The notes under the pieces were generated by a model that had not been told where the DNA came from, made no database searches, and was given only the letters and a program-made list of their open reading frames with translations. A DNA stretch of 43,534 bases from IMG/VR virus record IMGVR_UViG_3300002223_000003, positions 1 through 43,534 of that record; one strand, written 5' to 3'. The translations under genes and the position numbers were made by a program. Positions 16,164 to 24,677 of this stretch are shown one piece after another. The stretch is from a virus. Numbering within the stretch: the first letter of the stretch is position 1; each line of letters opens with the position of its first letter.

Positions 16164-16400
16164 ATGAAATGTTTTAAACTCTTACTAAAAGAAATTCCCC
16201 AAGAAAATGCTTGGGGCTATCAAGATAAAGATGCTATCAAGCTCGGTAAAATAGCATTCCCCTTCAAAGGAAAGACAGACGATTATGACTTTGACTTAAA
16301 GAAGGGCGATGAAGTTTATTTTCAATATGGAACAAATGTTAAACTAGACGGGGAGGACTATATATTAGTATCTTTAACAAGCCTAGTATGTCAAAAATAA
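16164..16400 (+). CDS. groES: GroES-like co-chaperonin (78 aa)
   Basis: The alignment to GroES is recognisable: MKCFKLLLKEIP at the start, LGKIAFPF, then DLKKGDEVYFQYGTNVKLDG and EDYILVSLTSLV, which corresponds to the conserved VKVGDRVLF..G.EVKLDGEEYLIVRESDIL end. The mobile loop with IVL that contacts GroEL is replaced by a short different segment (ENAWGYQDKDAI), so the product is about 20 residues shorter than bacterial GroES. It directly precedes GroEL with a 13-base overlap, as in groESL operons. Confidence 0.7.
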   Translation: MKCFKLLLKEIPQENAWGYQDKDAIKLGKIAFPFKGKTDDYDFDLKKGDEVYFQYGTNVKLDGEDYILVSLTSLVCQK

Positions 16401-17950
16401 TATCATTTTCAAAACAAAAACAAATAGATGGAATAAACAAGGTGGTGGATTTAATGAAAATTACTATTGGTCCAAGAGGTAAAAATGTGTCTCTAACCAA
16501 TGGGAATACAGTCAATGATGGTAGACGAATAGCTGAAGACATAATACTTAAAGACCCAACAGAAAACAAAGGGGCAGAAAGGGTAAAACGATTAGTGCGT
16601 AAAGTATCCAGTGATGTGGGTGGTGGGAGAACTGCAACAGCAATACTTTATCAGGAACTTATCAAAGTAGGTATGGATTTACTTAATCGGGGCTTTAATT
16701 TTAATGAACTTAAAAAAGGTATGCAGTTAGCGGTCAAAGATATACACGAACAATTAGATAAAATGTCTATACTGGTTAAAGGCAAACTCAAAGAAATAGC
16801 TACTATCTCAACCGAAAGTGAAAAACTAGGTAAAGTTATTGCTGAAGTAATGGAAAAGATAGGTAGGGATGGCATAGCCACAGTTGAGGAATCTAATTCA
16901 TTTGATATTACAAGTGAAATAACCGAGGGATTGAAGTTTGATAAGGGATTTATCTCGCCCTATATGATAACCAATAACCGGCAAGAGGCGGAATACAAAG
17001 ATATACCTGTTTTAATTACAGATAAAAAACTATCTTTTTTTAGAGATTTGCAACCAATTTATGATTCACTAATTAAGGAATCTGAACTTAAAAAGAGTAA
17101 AAAAGATTTGATGATTATTGCTGAAGATTTAGAAGGAGAAGCGTTGAGTGTATGTGTGTTTGCTAAACTAAAGGGACAATTCAACACCCTAGCTATTAAA
17201 ACACCCGGTATTGGAGATAACAAGAAGTTCTGCCTTGAGGACTTATGCGCACTTACAGGGGCAGAATTGTGGACTGAATACTTACAAGAACCAAAACTCG
17301 GCAAGATTAAAAAAGTGGTATCAACAAAGGATTCAACTATTATTCTAGGTGGAGATGTAAAAACTTGGATAACTACATTACGAGTCAGAGAAGAAATGAC
17401 TCCAAATAAATGGGAAAAAGACCAATTCCAAGAAAGAATAGCTAAATTACAGAATGGTATAGCGGTAATTAAAGTGGGTGCGTCTAGTGAAGATGAAGTA
17501 AAATACTTAAAATTAAAGATAGAAGATGGTGTAAATGAAACCAAGAGAGCTTTAGAAAGTGGTATTGTAATGGGGGGGAATACAGCGTTTATTCACGCTT
17601 CAAAAAATATAATTGATTGGTCAAAACAAATACAACCCATCCAAACACATTCACAAGACGAAAAATTGGGCTATAATATAGTATTTGGAGCAATTGAGGC
17701 GCCACTAAGACAAATTGTGGAAAATTCTAGGGGTAAGCCAGATATAGTGATTGATAAAATAAGAAAGTCTAAAGATTTGACAACAGGATACAATTCATTA
17801 GATAATACAGTGGTAGATGATATGTATAAATTAGGTATTATAGATGCAACTAAAGTAGTTAAAACTGTGCTAGAATATGCGGTAAATGAAGCTATATTAT
17901 TTCTAAGTATCGGAGGTGATGTCTCCGAAGAATTAGAAGAAAATGATTAG
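16388..17950 (+). CDS. groEL: Divergent GroEL-type chaperonin (520 aa)
   Basis: Clear group I chaperonin along its length: TIGPRGKNV at 26-34, NDG (Asp44, equivalent to Asp52), EGLKFDKGFISPYM at 180-193, and IEDGVNETKRALESGIVMGGNTAF at 378-401 with Asp380 in the Asp398 position. The ATP-binding GDGTTT reads GGGRTAT at 78-84, so the Asp87 that binds Mg is missing. The C-terminal GGM tail is also absent. GroEL is present in some phages (Pseudomonas phage EL). It is likely to fold virion proteins. Whether it still hydrolyses ATP is open. Confidence 0.9.
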   Translation: MSKIISFSKQKQIDGINKVVDLMKITIGPRGKNVSLTNGNTVNDGRRIAEDIILKDPTENKGAERVKRLVRKVSSDVGGGRTATAILYQELIKVGMDLLNRGFNFNELKKGMQLAVKDIHEQLDKMSILVKGKLKEIATISTESEKLGKVIAEVMEKIGRDGIATVEESNSFDITSEITEGLKFDKGFISPYMITNNRQEAEYKDIPVLITDKKLSFFRDLQPIYDSLIKESELKKSKKDLMIIAEDLEGEALSVCVFAKLKGQFNTLAIKTPGIGDNKKFCLEDLCALTGAELWTEYLQEPKLGKIKKVVSTKDSTIILGGDVKTWITTLRVREEMTPNKWEKDQFQERIAKLQNGIAVIKVGASSEDEVKYLKLKIEDGVNETKRALESGIVMGGNTAFIHASKNIIDWSKQIQPIQTHSQDEKLGYNIVFGAIEAPLRQIVENSRGKPDIVIDKIRKSKDLTTGYNSLDNTVVDDMYKLGIIDATKVVKTVLEYAVNEAILFLSIGGDVSEELEEND

Positions 17951-18116
17951 AATAATAAGTAGAGCACCAAGAAGTAGAGCGGAAGCGCAAAAGAATATCG
18001 ATGCTTTTAAGGGTGTAGTAAAAGGAGTAAAAAACTATGGTAAAAATGTTGTAGGTGGTGCTAAAATAGTGAGTAGTGCAATTAAAAGGAAAGTATTAAA
18101 AGCTTTTAAGAAGTAG
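17943..18116 (+). CDS. Small, very basic protein (57 aa)
   Basis: It starts inside the last codons of groEL (8-base overlap). The sequence is rich in Lys/Arg and small residues, with a GVVKGVKNYGKNVVGGAK section and no acidic residue after the first third. It could bind nucleic acid or be a small virion protein packaged with DNA. Not recognised. Confidence 0.5.
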   Translation: MIRIISRAPRSRAEAQKNIDAFKGVVKGVKNYGKNVVGGAKIVSSAIKRKVLKAFKK

Positions 18117-18123
18117 AAAGACA

Positions 18124-18408
18124 ATGGATGAAGAAAATACGATAAAACCGCATAAGAAATCGTATGATTGGTTAAAACAATATCAATTTCAAGCTGGGAA
18201 CAATGCTAATCCAAACGGAAGACCAAAAGGTAAAAGTCTTAAAACATTTGTTAAAGAGATGCTTGAAAAAATGTCAGATGAGGATAAGGCAAAATACTTA
18301 AAGGAGTTGGACCCAGATTTTACTTGGCGAATGGCTGAAGGAAATCCTGCTAATAATGTAGAAGTATCCGGCGAACTTAAAAGTAAAATAATCAGATTAA
18401 ATGGATGA
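18124..18408 (+). CDS. Terminase small-subunit-like, DUF5681-type (94 aa)
   Basis: AGNNANPNGRPKGKS near residue 25-39 is the DUF5681 motif (GxSGNPNGRPKG) found in genes just upstream of large terminases. A charged helical C-terminus follows. Small terminases recognise the packaging site and feed DNA to the motor. It overlaps the large terminase by 8 bases. Confidence 0.7.
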   Translation: MDEENTIKPHKKSYDWLKQYQFQAGNNANPNGRPKGKSLKTFVKEMLEKMSDEDKAKYLKELDPDFTWRMAEGNPANNVEVSGELKSKIIRLNG

Positions 18409-19786
18409 GGAAATTAAGTGGTCAGAACTTTGCCGTTTTTTTCCTAAACAAACAGAGGCACTAGAAGCCTCTAAAAGATTTAAGTTTGTATTGTTTGGTG
18501 GGAGTGTAGGTTCAGGTAAGTCATATTGGATTCGTTGGAGTGTTATATGGTGGTTAATGGAATATTACGCTAAATATAATATTAAAGGAATACGAGCAGG
18601 AGTATTTTGCGAAGATTATCCCTCACTTAACGATAGGCATTTGAGTAAAATCAAATTTGAATTTCCTACATGGTTAGGCAAGTTTAATGAGGCAAAGCAC
18701 GAATTTGTTTTAGCTCCTGAATATGGGAGTGGACTAATAGCTTTCAGAAATCTTGATGACCCGGCAAAATACCTTTCAGTAGAATTTGCGGTTATTGCTA
18801 TTGATGAAATAAATAGAAATCCAAAAACAACATTTGATATGTTGCGTTCCCGTCATCGCTGGCCTGGTATTAAAGATGTAAAATTTATAGCAGGCTGTAA
18901 TCCTTTAGGCGAAGCGTGGGTAAAAAATATGTGGGTCAAAAGATTATTTTCTCCTGATGAGAAAGAACAATATGAATTTGTGTTTGTGCCAGCCTTACCT
19001 ACAGATAATCCACACTTACCAAAAGAGTATTATAAATCACTTGAGAGCTTACCGGAAAATCAGCGTAAAGCATACCTTGAAGGCAACTGGGATGCTTTTG
19101 ACGAGGGAATGGATGGGAAAGGATATATACGATTAATCAGTGACAGAGAATTACAATCTGTTTTAACAACTCAGGCAGAACATACTGGTTATGTGATAAT
19201 GGGTGTAGACCCTGCGGCGGGGGGGGATAATACAGCCATAGTAATTAAGAGTGCCAACCTGCAAGAAATAGTATTCAATCAGAAATTGCAAAACACAATG
19301 GACTTGGTTGGTGTTATAATGGAGAATTATAGAAAATATAAATGTGATTATATTGTGGTTGATAAGACAGGTGTTGGGCAGGGAATTTGGGATAAACTTA
19401 AAGATATGGACTATCCCGTGAGAGGTGTAGCTTTTAATGAAAAGAGTGAGGATGAACAATATCCTAACTTGAAAGCGGAATGGCATTTTAGAGAACGCAA
19501 ATGGTTGTTGAGTGGTGGAAGACTTTTACAAAACTATGGTTGGAATGAATTTGAATTAGTAAAGTATAAGAACAAGGATGGCAAAATAGTTATCCAGCCC
19601 AAAGAAGATTTATTTAGTGAAGGTATAGCAAGTCCTAATTGTGTTGATGCCGCAGTATTAACTATGTGTATAGCAGATAAAAATATCAAATCACAACGTA
19701 TTATAAAAGCTAATCGTGGTAAGGCTTTTTATGACGAAATGGATAGTGTTTGGAAAGACGAAAGGTCAATAGATAAATATTTATAG
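18401..19786 (+). CDS. terL: Terminase large subunit (461 aa)
   Basis: It is the DNA-packaging ATPase and nuclease. Walker A GGSVGSGKS is at 33-41, Walker B VIAIDE at 131-136 and the coupling motif AGCNP follows at 164-168. The RNase H-fold nuclease has Asp270 (MGVDPAAGGDN), Asp321 (VVDKTGVGQG) and Asp415 (NCVDAAVL). Length and domain order are standard. It lies between the small subunit and the portal gene block. Confidence 0.95.
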   Translation: MDEEIKWSELCRFFPKQTEALEASKRFKFVLFGGSVGSGKSYWIRWSVIWWLMEYYAKYNIKGIRAGVFCEDYPSLNDRHLSKIKFEFPTWLGKFNEAKHEFVLAPEYGSGLIAFRNLDDPAKYLSVEFAVIAIDEINRNPKTTFDMLRSRHRWPGIKDVKFIAGCNPLGEAWVKNMWVKRLFSPDEKEQYEFVFVPALPTDNPHLPKEYYKSLESLPENQRKAYLEGNWDAFDEGMDGKGYIRLISDRELQSVLTTQAEHTGYVIMGVDPAAGGDNTAIVIKSANLQEIVFNQKLQNTMDLVGVIMENYRKYKCDYIVVDKTGVGQGIWDKLKDMDYPVRGVAFNEKSEDEQYPNLKAEWHFRERKWLLSGGRLLQNYGWNEFELVKYKNKDGKIVIQPKEDLFSEGIASPNCVDAAVLTMCIADKNIKSQRIIKANRGKAFYDEMDSVWKDERSIDKYL

Positions 19787-19796
19787 CGATTGTGAG

Positions 19797-19805
19797 TTAT
19801 CCACA
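19797..19805 (+). other. Exact DnaA-box sequence
   Basis: TTATCCACA, the strong consensus DnaA binding site, lies in the 49-base gap after terL. Its function is not shown. Confidence 0.4.
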
Positions 19806-19835
19806 TAGACATTCATACTTGACAACAAGTAGAAT

Positions 19836-20219
19836 ATGTTTATGGATAAAACTAATTTTGAATTGGTAGAAGAAAATGCCATTGACTCTCCAGTCAAAGA
19901 TATTAAATGGTATGGCAAAGAAGATATCACAGAACAAAAATCTATACATGATAAAGGTAAAGGCGAACCTGTTTTAATAAGATTATTTGAATTTAGACTT
20001 GCACCTAATTTAGAAACATTACCAACTAAGGAACAGATTTTAACTCTTGAATATATTAAACACTTAAAAGTTCAATTATGGGCTGATGGTTTGCGTTTGA
20101 TTATGGAGCCGAGAGTGATGATAGACAAAGAGAGCATTAAGATATTTGCTCCCTGCCAGGCAACAATGGGTAATAACTTTTTAGAAGAGCCTAAATTATT
20201 ACAAGAATGGATAAAGTAA
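19836..20219 (+). CDS. Unknown packaging-region protein (127 aa)
   Basis: It lies between terminase and portal. The middle (RLFEFRLAPNLETLPTKEQILTLEYIKHLKVQLWADGLRLI) is beta/alpha mixed, and the C-terminus is charged. A second ATG lies two codons downstream (residue 3). No domain is recognised. It ends at the start of the portal gene in a 13-base overlap. Confidence 0.65.
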   Translation: MFMDKTNFELVEENAIDSPVKDIKWYGKEDITEQKSIHDKGKGEPVLIRLFEFRLAPNLETLPTKEQILTLEYIKHLKVQLWADGLRLIMEPRVMIDKESIKIFAPCQATMGNNFLEEPKLLQEWIK

Positions 20220-22108
20220 TGGATAAAAATAGTTTAGTGGGAGATATCCAAACAAAATACAATGAAAGTTTTGAGTTTCTTCAAGCTCGTAAGAAAAGGC
20301 AAGCACAGCAACTTAGACTTTTAATTAACTTACAGAAGGGTGACCAGACTATTTCTTCAACACTTTTGCTTACTTTATTTAATCGTGTGATGTCATCTCT
20401 TTATGATGATAAATTGCAGATTAAATTCTTACCTTCACAGGGAATAAATCAAGACCAAATCAATGCTTATAACACTCTGGCTCAATCCGATTATCTTGAA
20501 ATGGGTAAAGCTAAATTAGACTATGATTGGTGTTGGGATACTCTATTCTATGGGCGAGGCTATATGGAAACATATAATTTTGATAAAAAGCGGAAGATAA
20601 TGTGTCCTCATGTTATTAATCCACTAGTGTTTGGCTACGACCCGATTGTTAGTGAAGTGCAGGAGTGGAGATATTACTGGAAGTGGATTACTAAAAATAA
20701 ATGGGAATTAGAGAAATTGATTAAGAAAGGTAAAATAACAGGTATTAAGAAAGTTAATGAAATAGCGTCTGGTGTGGAAAATTATTTATGGGAATACAAA
20801 ACTATTGTAGACCAAGCTAGAGCCGGTATTGAACCTAGTCCCGACCCAAGCACATTAGACGTGTTTCAGATACTTGAGTTCTATTCATACAACGATAAAG
20901 GTATGAAATGTTGTTATTGGGTAGATAAAAGCTTCTCTAAAATTTTAATGGAAGAAGAGTTAGATTTAGGAGATGGGGAAGATGGGGATTCAAAGTGGCC
21001 TATTGTAGTGAAAGAAAGTTATCGTCAGCCGCATAGTTCACTTCCTTTCTCAGTTGCCGATTTACTAGATGATAAGCACCGAGCAAAATCTGTGTTGCTT
21101 AATCTTGCATATATCTCTGCTAAAGATGAAGCTAATCCTATATATCTCTATAACTCAGATAAAGTAGATGATATAGCCCAATTCTTATCAAGACAGGTTA
21201 ATCAACATATTCCTGTTAGTGATGTGAATGATGCTGTCGCTCCTTTAAATAAGGCACGCGCAATGTCGCCTGAACTCATTAACTTTATTCGTGTTTTAGA
21301 AAGTGAAGCGGAAGACCCTGTTGGGGCAGGCAGACCGATGCAACCTGAGGGGGGAGGAGGCAAGCAAACAGCGACCCAAGCGGCTTTAGACCAACAATTA
21401 AACGATATGTCTCAGTCTCTCTTATCTAAAGTTTTACAATTTGGCGAATCGGAGTTTTGGTCTCATTGGTTTCATAGATACGCTAAATATGGCTCTGAAT
21501 TAGGCTCTAAAATGGCTAATATTGTGGGAGTTAAGGGTGTAGATACCAAAGAAATTGAATTGTCAGTTTTCCACACTGACTTTCCGCCCGGTATCATGGT
21601 ATATTCCGCAAAAGGGGCAGAATATAAGGAGTTAGTGCTTCGCAGAGATTTAATGCAACTCTATCCTGCTCTAGTGACAACATTAGATATGGATGGGTTG
21701 CGAAATTTCAATAAGCATGTGTTCTTTCCAAAATTCCTGCAAGACCCTTCACTTATTGATGTAATGTTGCCTAAAACTATTGATGAAATTAAAGCTGAAG
21801 GGGAGAATGAGATGCTACAACGAGACCAAATGCCGAATGTATTACCGACAGACAACCATACTACGCACATTTATACACACATGATGGTTCAACCGAAAAC
21901 TTGGTCGTTATGGCTACATTTAGAATGGCATCAAGAATTATTAGCTCAACAGAAAGCCCAAGAACAAATGATGTTGAAAATGCAAGGACAAGAAATACAA
22001 CAAAAAGAATTAGGGAAAGAATTAGGGGGTAAGGGAAAGGTCGGCCCGGAAAAGCAAAGCCCTATGGCTATGGCAACCCCATTAAAAAATGAGATGAAAA
22101 ATGTATGA
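20207..22108 (+). CDS. Portal protein (633 aa)
   Basis: The portal ring is the DNA gate of the capsid. Position, size and sequence character fit: an N-terminal helix bundle (ESFEFLQARKKRQAQQLRLL), a ring core with WCWDTLFYGRGYMETYN, VINPLVFGYDPI and WRYYWKWITKNK, a later region RQPHSSLPFSVADLLDDKHRAKSVL, and a Gln-rich C-terminus. A second start at 20219 overlaps the previous stop by one base and is equally good. Assignment rests on these portal-like segments and gene order. Confidence 0.85.
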   Translation: MDKVMDKNSLVGDIQTKYNESFEFLQARKKRQAQQLRLLINLQKGDQTISSTLLLTLFNRVMSSLYDDKLQIKFLPSQGINQDQINAYNTLAQSDYLEMGKAKLDYDWCWDTLFYGRGYMETYNFDKKRKIMCPHVINPLVFGYDPIVSEVQEWRYYWKWITKNKWELEKLIKKGKITGIKKVNEIASGVENYLWEYKTIVDQARAGIEPSPDPSTLDVFQILEFYSYNDKGMKCCYWVDKSFSKILMEEELDLGDGEDGDSKWPIVVKESYRQPHSSLPFSVADLLDDKHRAKSVLLNLAYISAKDEANPIYLYNSDKVDDIAQFLSRQVNQHIPVSDVNDAVAPLNKARAMSPELINFIRVLESEAEDPVGAGRPMQPEGGGGKQTATQAALDQQLNDMSQSLLSKVLQFGESEFWSHWFHRYAKYGSELGSKMANIVGVKGVDTKEIELSVFHTDFPPGIMVYSAKGAEYKELVLRRDLMQLYPALVTTLDMDGLRNFNKHVFFPKFLQDPSLIDVMLPKTIDEIKAEGENEMLQRDQMPNVLPTDNHTTHIYTHMMVQPKTWSLWLHLEWHQELLAQQKAQEQMMLKMQGQEIQQKELGKELGGKGKVGPEKQSPMAMATPLKNEMKNV

Positions 22109-22299
22109 TTAAAAAGAAAAAAAAAGTAAATGAAGAAAATAAAAAACAGAAAACGATACAAGTTAAAGTTGAAACCACAGAAACCAAGTCTGTGGTGGAA
22201 ATTAAAAAAATTGATAAATTAAGTGTGGGATTTCCAAATGATGATATGAATCAAGTAGTCGCAAAATTAAATGAACTAATAGATAAATTCAATGATTAA
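22105..22299 (+). CDS. Unknown small charged protein (64 aa)
   Basis: It starts in an ATGA overlap with the portal stop. The first 25 residues are almost all Lys/Glu, then come KLSVGFPNDDMNQVVAKLNELIDKF. The C-terminus could form a helix. It overlaps the next gene by 8 bases. Confidence 0.55.
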   Translation: MIKKKKKVNEENKKQKTIQVKVETTETKSVVEIKKIDKLSVGFPNDDMNQVVAKLNELIDKFND

Positions 22300-22711
22300 T
22301 CCATATCCAGTTCTACCTCATGATAAAGGTAATAATGTAATGCAGGAATTTCCTGCAGCCACTTCGGTTTTAGCCATGTATGCTAGTGAAAACTCTTCTA
22401 CCTCTTCGGTTATTAGCGTAACGCACGATACAACTACTATAGAAATTGCAGCTGTGGGAGGTCCGGCAGTTATGCGATGGGTAAGTTCTGTTGTAGCTTT
22501 TGGAGCTGCTTCTTCAGTTATTAGTGCCGCAGGCACAGCGAATTTTAACCATGTTATTCCAACCGGGACAGTTCGCAGATTTGCTATTCCAATAGAGAGA
22601 CAAGATACAAATCCGCAAAGTGTGCAAGGAGTAAATAGGCTGAATGGTCTTTATAATCGGGTCGCAATTAAATCAATAGGAGTAGCAAGTGTTCTCCTAA
22701 CGGAATACTAA
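22292..22711 (+). CDS. Predicted head structural protein (139 aa)
   Basis: The product is rich in Ser, Thr, Ala, Val and Gly (SSTSSVISVTHDTTTIEIAAVGG) with alternating beta-strand periodicity, as in small virion decoration or head proteins. Short N-terminal extension PYPVLPHDKG. It is followed by a 36-aa ORF. No named family is recognised. Confidence 0.6.
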   Translation: MINPYPVLPHDKGNNVMQEFPAATSVLAMYASENSSTSSVISVTHDTTTIEIAAVGGPAVMRWVSSVVAFGAASSVISAAGTANFNHVIPTGTVRRFAIPIERQDTNPQSVQGVNRLNGLYNRVAIKSIGVASVLLTEY

Positions 22712-22722
22712 GGAATACTAAA

Positions 22723-22833
22723 ATGAAAAAAGAAATGATGATGAAACATTTTAGGAAAGAGACGGGTGTGCCAAAGGGTATGTCAAGAAAGATGGCTAAG
22801 ATAGATAAAGCCGTAAAAAAAAGTGGATTTTAA
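22723..22833 (+). CDS. Small basic protein (36 aa)
   Basis: ATG to TAA between two structural genes. The sequence MKKEMMMKHFRKETGVPKG is followed by a Lys-rich end. It has several Met codons near the start and an unusually basic composition. A minor virion or regulatory peptide is possible. Confidence 0.45.
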   Translation: MKKEMMMKHFRKETGVPKGMSRKMAKIDKAVKKSGF

Positions 22834-22868
22834 GGTCGAGTAATTATTAAAACAATCAAAACAAATAT

Positions 22869-23399
22869 ATGGGTATAAGATTTCCTTTAAAGACAGTTCT
22901 AGATGTATTCAACGACGCTCCTGGACATGGAGGTCCAGCTTCAGTATCTGGCGGAGTAGCACATACATTTAATCTTCCACAAGATACAGATAATATTGTT
23001 GTTAAGTTAATAGCGTCTGTTGTTGGTGGAGGGGTAAGTGCAGTTTTGCAAACTACTGATGATGGAGGAACAACTTGGTATGATGTTGCTAGAACGAGTA
23101 TTGTATCAAACGCTGTTTCAGAAAATGCTCAGTGGCTCTCTGCTCCGGTAATAGGGAGTGGTATGAGAACAGGTGTGGTTGTTCCCAGCGTGGTAGCTGC
23201 GGGTAGTGTGGTTAGTTTTGGAAGTATCGCAGGTGCGATTGGCTCGGCCGCCGCATCAACACTTGGACAAAGAGAAGTTTCTGGTCTTCCAATTCTTAGT
23301 TCACTTGGTCGTATATTTTTGCAATATACGGCTGCTGTATCAAGTATTCAATCTGAGCGAGTGCAAGTTAAAGTTAATAGTGAGTCAGGAACAGCCTAA
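22869..23399 (+). CDS. Predicted virion protein (176 aa)
   Basis: It contains VLDVFNDAPGHGGPASVSGG at the start, then beta-rich segments with VLQTTDDGGTTWYDVART (66-83), a motif common in head or tail surface proteins. Gly/Ser/Val-rich sequence follows to the end. Signals of an enzyme are absent. Next gene begins at the last base of its stop. Confidence 0.6.
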   Translation: MGIRFPLKTVLDVFNDAPGHGGPASVSGGVAHTFNLPQDTDNIVVKLIASVVGGGVSAVLQTTDDGGTTWYDVARTSIVSNAVSENAQWLSAPVIGSGMRTGVVVPSVVAAGSVVSFGSIAGAIGSAAASTLGQREVSGLPILSSLGRIFLQYTAAVSSIQSERVQVKVNSESGTA

Positions 23400-23710
23400 T
23401 GAATAACGGCTCAATTATAATGGAAGATGTGCCTAATCCAAAGGAAGTTATTTCCAGAGAGAAAGAAACACAACTTACAGAAGTAATTGATGCATTACAA
23501 AACATAGCAGGTTCAAGTTATTGGAAAGTTCTTCAACAAAATGTATTTGAAGTGGACTTATTTAAAGCGAAGAGTCGACTCGCTAAGGAGAAGGACACAA
23601 CAGAGATATTCCGATTACAAGGAGAAATTCGCTGGGGAGAAAAATTTAACCTAGAGAAACTCCTAGAAAAGTATCGGAATGAATTATCAGCTATAAGGAA
23701 AAATATATGA
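23399..23710 (+). CDS. Unknown helical protein (103 aa)
   Basis: Predominantly alpha-helical: VIDALQNIAGSSYWKVLQQN, then a charged helix with AKSRLAKEKDTTEIFRLQGEI and a final coiled-coil-like helix. Between two virion genes; it may act as an assembly factor. It overlaps the next gene by 4 bases. Confidence 0.6.
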   Translation: MNNGSIIMEDVPNPKEVISREKETQLTEVIDALQNIAGSSYWKVLQQNVFEVDLFKAKSRLAKEKDTTEIFRLQGEIRWGEKFNLEKLLEKYRNELSAIRKNI

Positions 23711-24081
23711 ATCCAACTACTGTGAGTTCAAATGTTCAGCCACCGAGGGAGACCGAACGCCGAGGAGGAAAGACAGTTCCTTATACGAGAATGTATCCTT
23801 TGATTAAAGGAGGACAATGCGATTGGTGTGGAACTTTGGATAAAAACCAACCCGCCACTATGCAATATAAACTTTGTCCGCATTTCAGGGATATGGGAAA
23901 TATTGAATGTTCTTACTGCGACCCTACTAAAGACCCTAATGAGGTCATTAGGTATTCGGTAATGAAGATTCATGACCACCCTTACGACAAAGATAGCCAA
24001 GGGAGACCAAAGCTAGTAGTCGTATGCGACTCGTATGACTGTTCAACCAAACACCGAGCACGTTTTGAAATAGCAGGTTAA
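23707..24081 (+). CDS. Zinc-binding phage protein (124 aa)
   Basis: It has a first pair CDWC (about residue 38), a CPHFRD segment, then CSYCD and CDSYDC, giving several candidate zinc ligands. The order suggests two zinc knuckles. The protein lies just upstream of the tandem hairpins and the scaffold gene. Function unknown; possible head assembly or DNA binding. Confidence 0.6.
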   Translation: MNPTTVSSNVQPPRETERRGGKTVPYTRMYPLIKGGQCDWCGTLDKNQPATMQYKLCPHFRDMGNIECSYCDPTKDPNEVIRYSVMKIHDHPYDKDSQGRPKLVVVCDSYDCSTKHRARFEIAG

Positions 24082-24164
24082 TCTCGCTTATCGCTTAGTC
24101 CGCAATAAGTTTGATGTATTAAAAGACTAATCTCACTTGGAAGTCGCTGAACCAAGTTGATGTA
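24079..24164 (+). promoter_or_regulatory. Two tandem hairpins with matching loops before the scaffold gene
   Basis: Two copies of a unit of about 46-49 bases start with TAATCTC and end with GATGTA. In copy 1 CTTAT (24087-24091) pairs with ATAAG (24105-24109). In copy 2 ACTTGG (24135-24140) pairs with CCAAGT (24152-24157). The stems differ by two compensated base pairs, while loops share AGTC and GC. This may be an RNA element processing or regulating the scaffold/capsid message. Confidence 0.45.
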
Positions 24165-24176
24165 AAAAGCTGGTTT

Positions 24177-24644
24177 ATGGTAGAGGAAGATTTAGATTTA
24201 GATTTAGAAGACGAAAACATTACTAGAGAAAAAGATAGGAATAAAAAACTCGCTGATAAGGTTAAAATAGCTTCTGAAGAGCGAGATGCTCTAGCTAAAG
24301 CCAAAGAAGAAGAGGTTAAGGCTAGAACTAATGCAGAGAAGGAGAGAGATTTCTTTAAAAACTTCAATCAAGTTGCTATAAAGTATCACGGTGCAAATGA
24401 ATACCAGGATAAAATCTGGGAAAAGGTGCAAGGAGGATATGATATAGAAGACGCTATGATTTCAATTTTAGCTAAGGAGGGTAAGTATAATCCCACCCAA
24501 CCTAAAGTAGAAGAAAAAGCAGCAGGAGGTTCTGCCGCCACTGCCATAAAAGGCAATGATGACAAAACACCGGAAAAAATGTCGCAAGACGAAAGACGAG
24601 CCGCATTACTTGATTATGAAAACAAAGGAGAACTCACACTTTAA
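24177..24644 (+). CDS. Scaffold-like protein (155 aa)
   Basis: Acidic start (EEDLDLDLEDE), then a long Lys/Glu/Ala helix (residues 14-65) predicted to form a coiled coil, then a Gly/Ala stretch and a charged C-terminus. This layout and the position directly before the major capsid gene are typical of phage scaffolding proteins, which shape the procapsid and are removed later. No protease motif is seen in it. Confidence 0.7.
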   Translation: MVEEDLDLDLEDENITREKDRNKKLADKVKIASEERDALAKAKEEEVKARTNAEKERDFFKNFNQVAIKYHGANEYQDKIWEKVQGGYDIEDAMISILAKEGKYNPTQPKVEEKAAGGSAATAIKGNDDKTPEKMSQDERRAALLDYENKGELTL

Positions 24645-24655
24645 ATTTATCAGGG

Positions 24656-24673
24656 ATTCCGTAAAGTCGGAAT
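24656..24673 (+). promoter_or_regulatory. Short hairpin before the capsid start codon
   Basis: ATTCCG (24656-24661) pairs perfectly with CGGAAT (24668-24673) over a 6-base loop (TAAAGT). It ends 4 bases before the ATG at 24678. It may limit or time translation of the capsid gene. Confidence 0.35.
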
Positions 24674-24677
24674 TATA

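Noticed and set aside
17059-17544. 161-aa minus-strand ORF inside groEL
   Set aside because: It is the antisense shadow of a clear chaperonin reading frame, with no domain and no start context.
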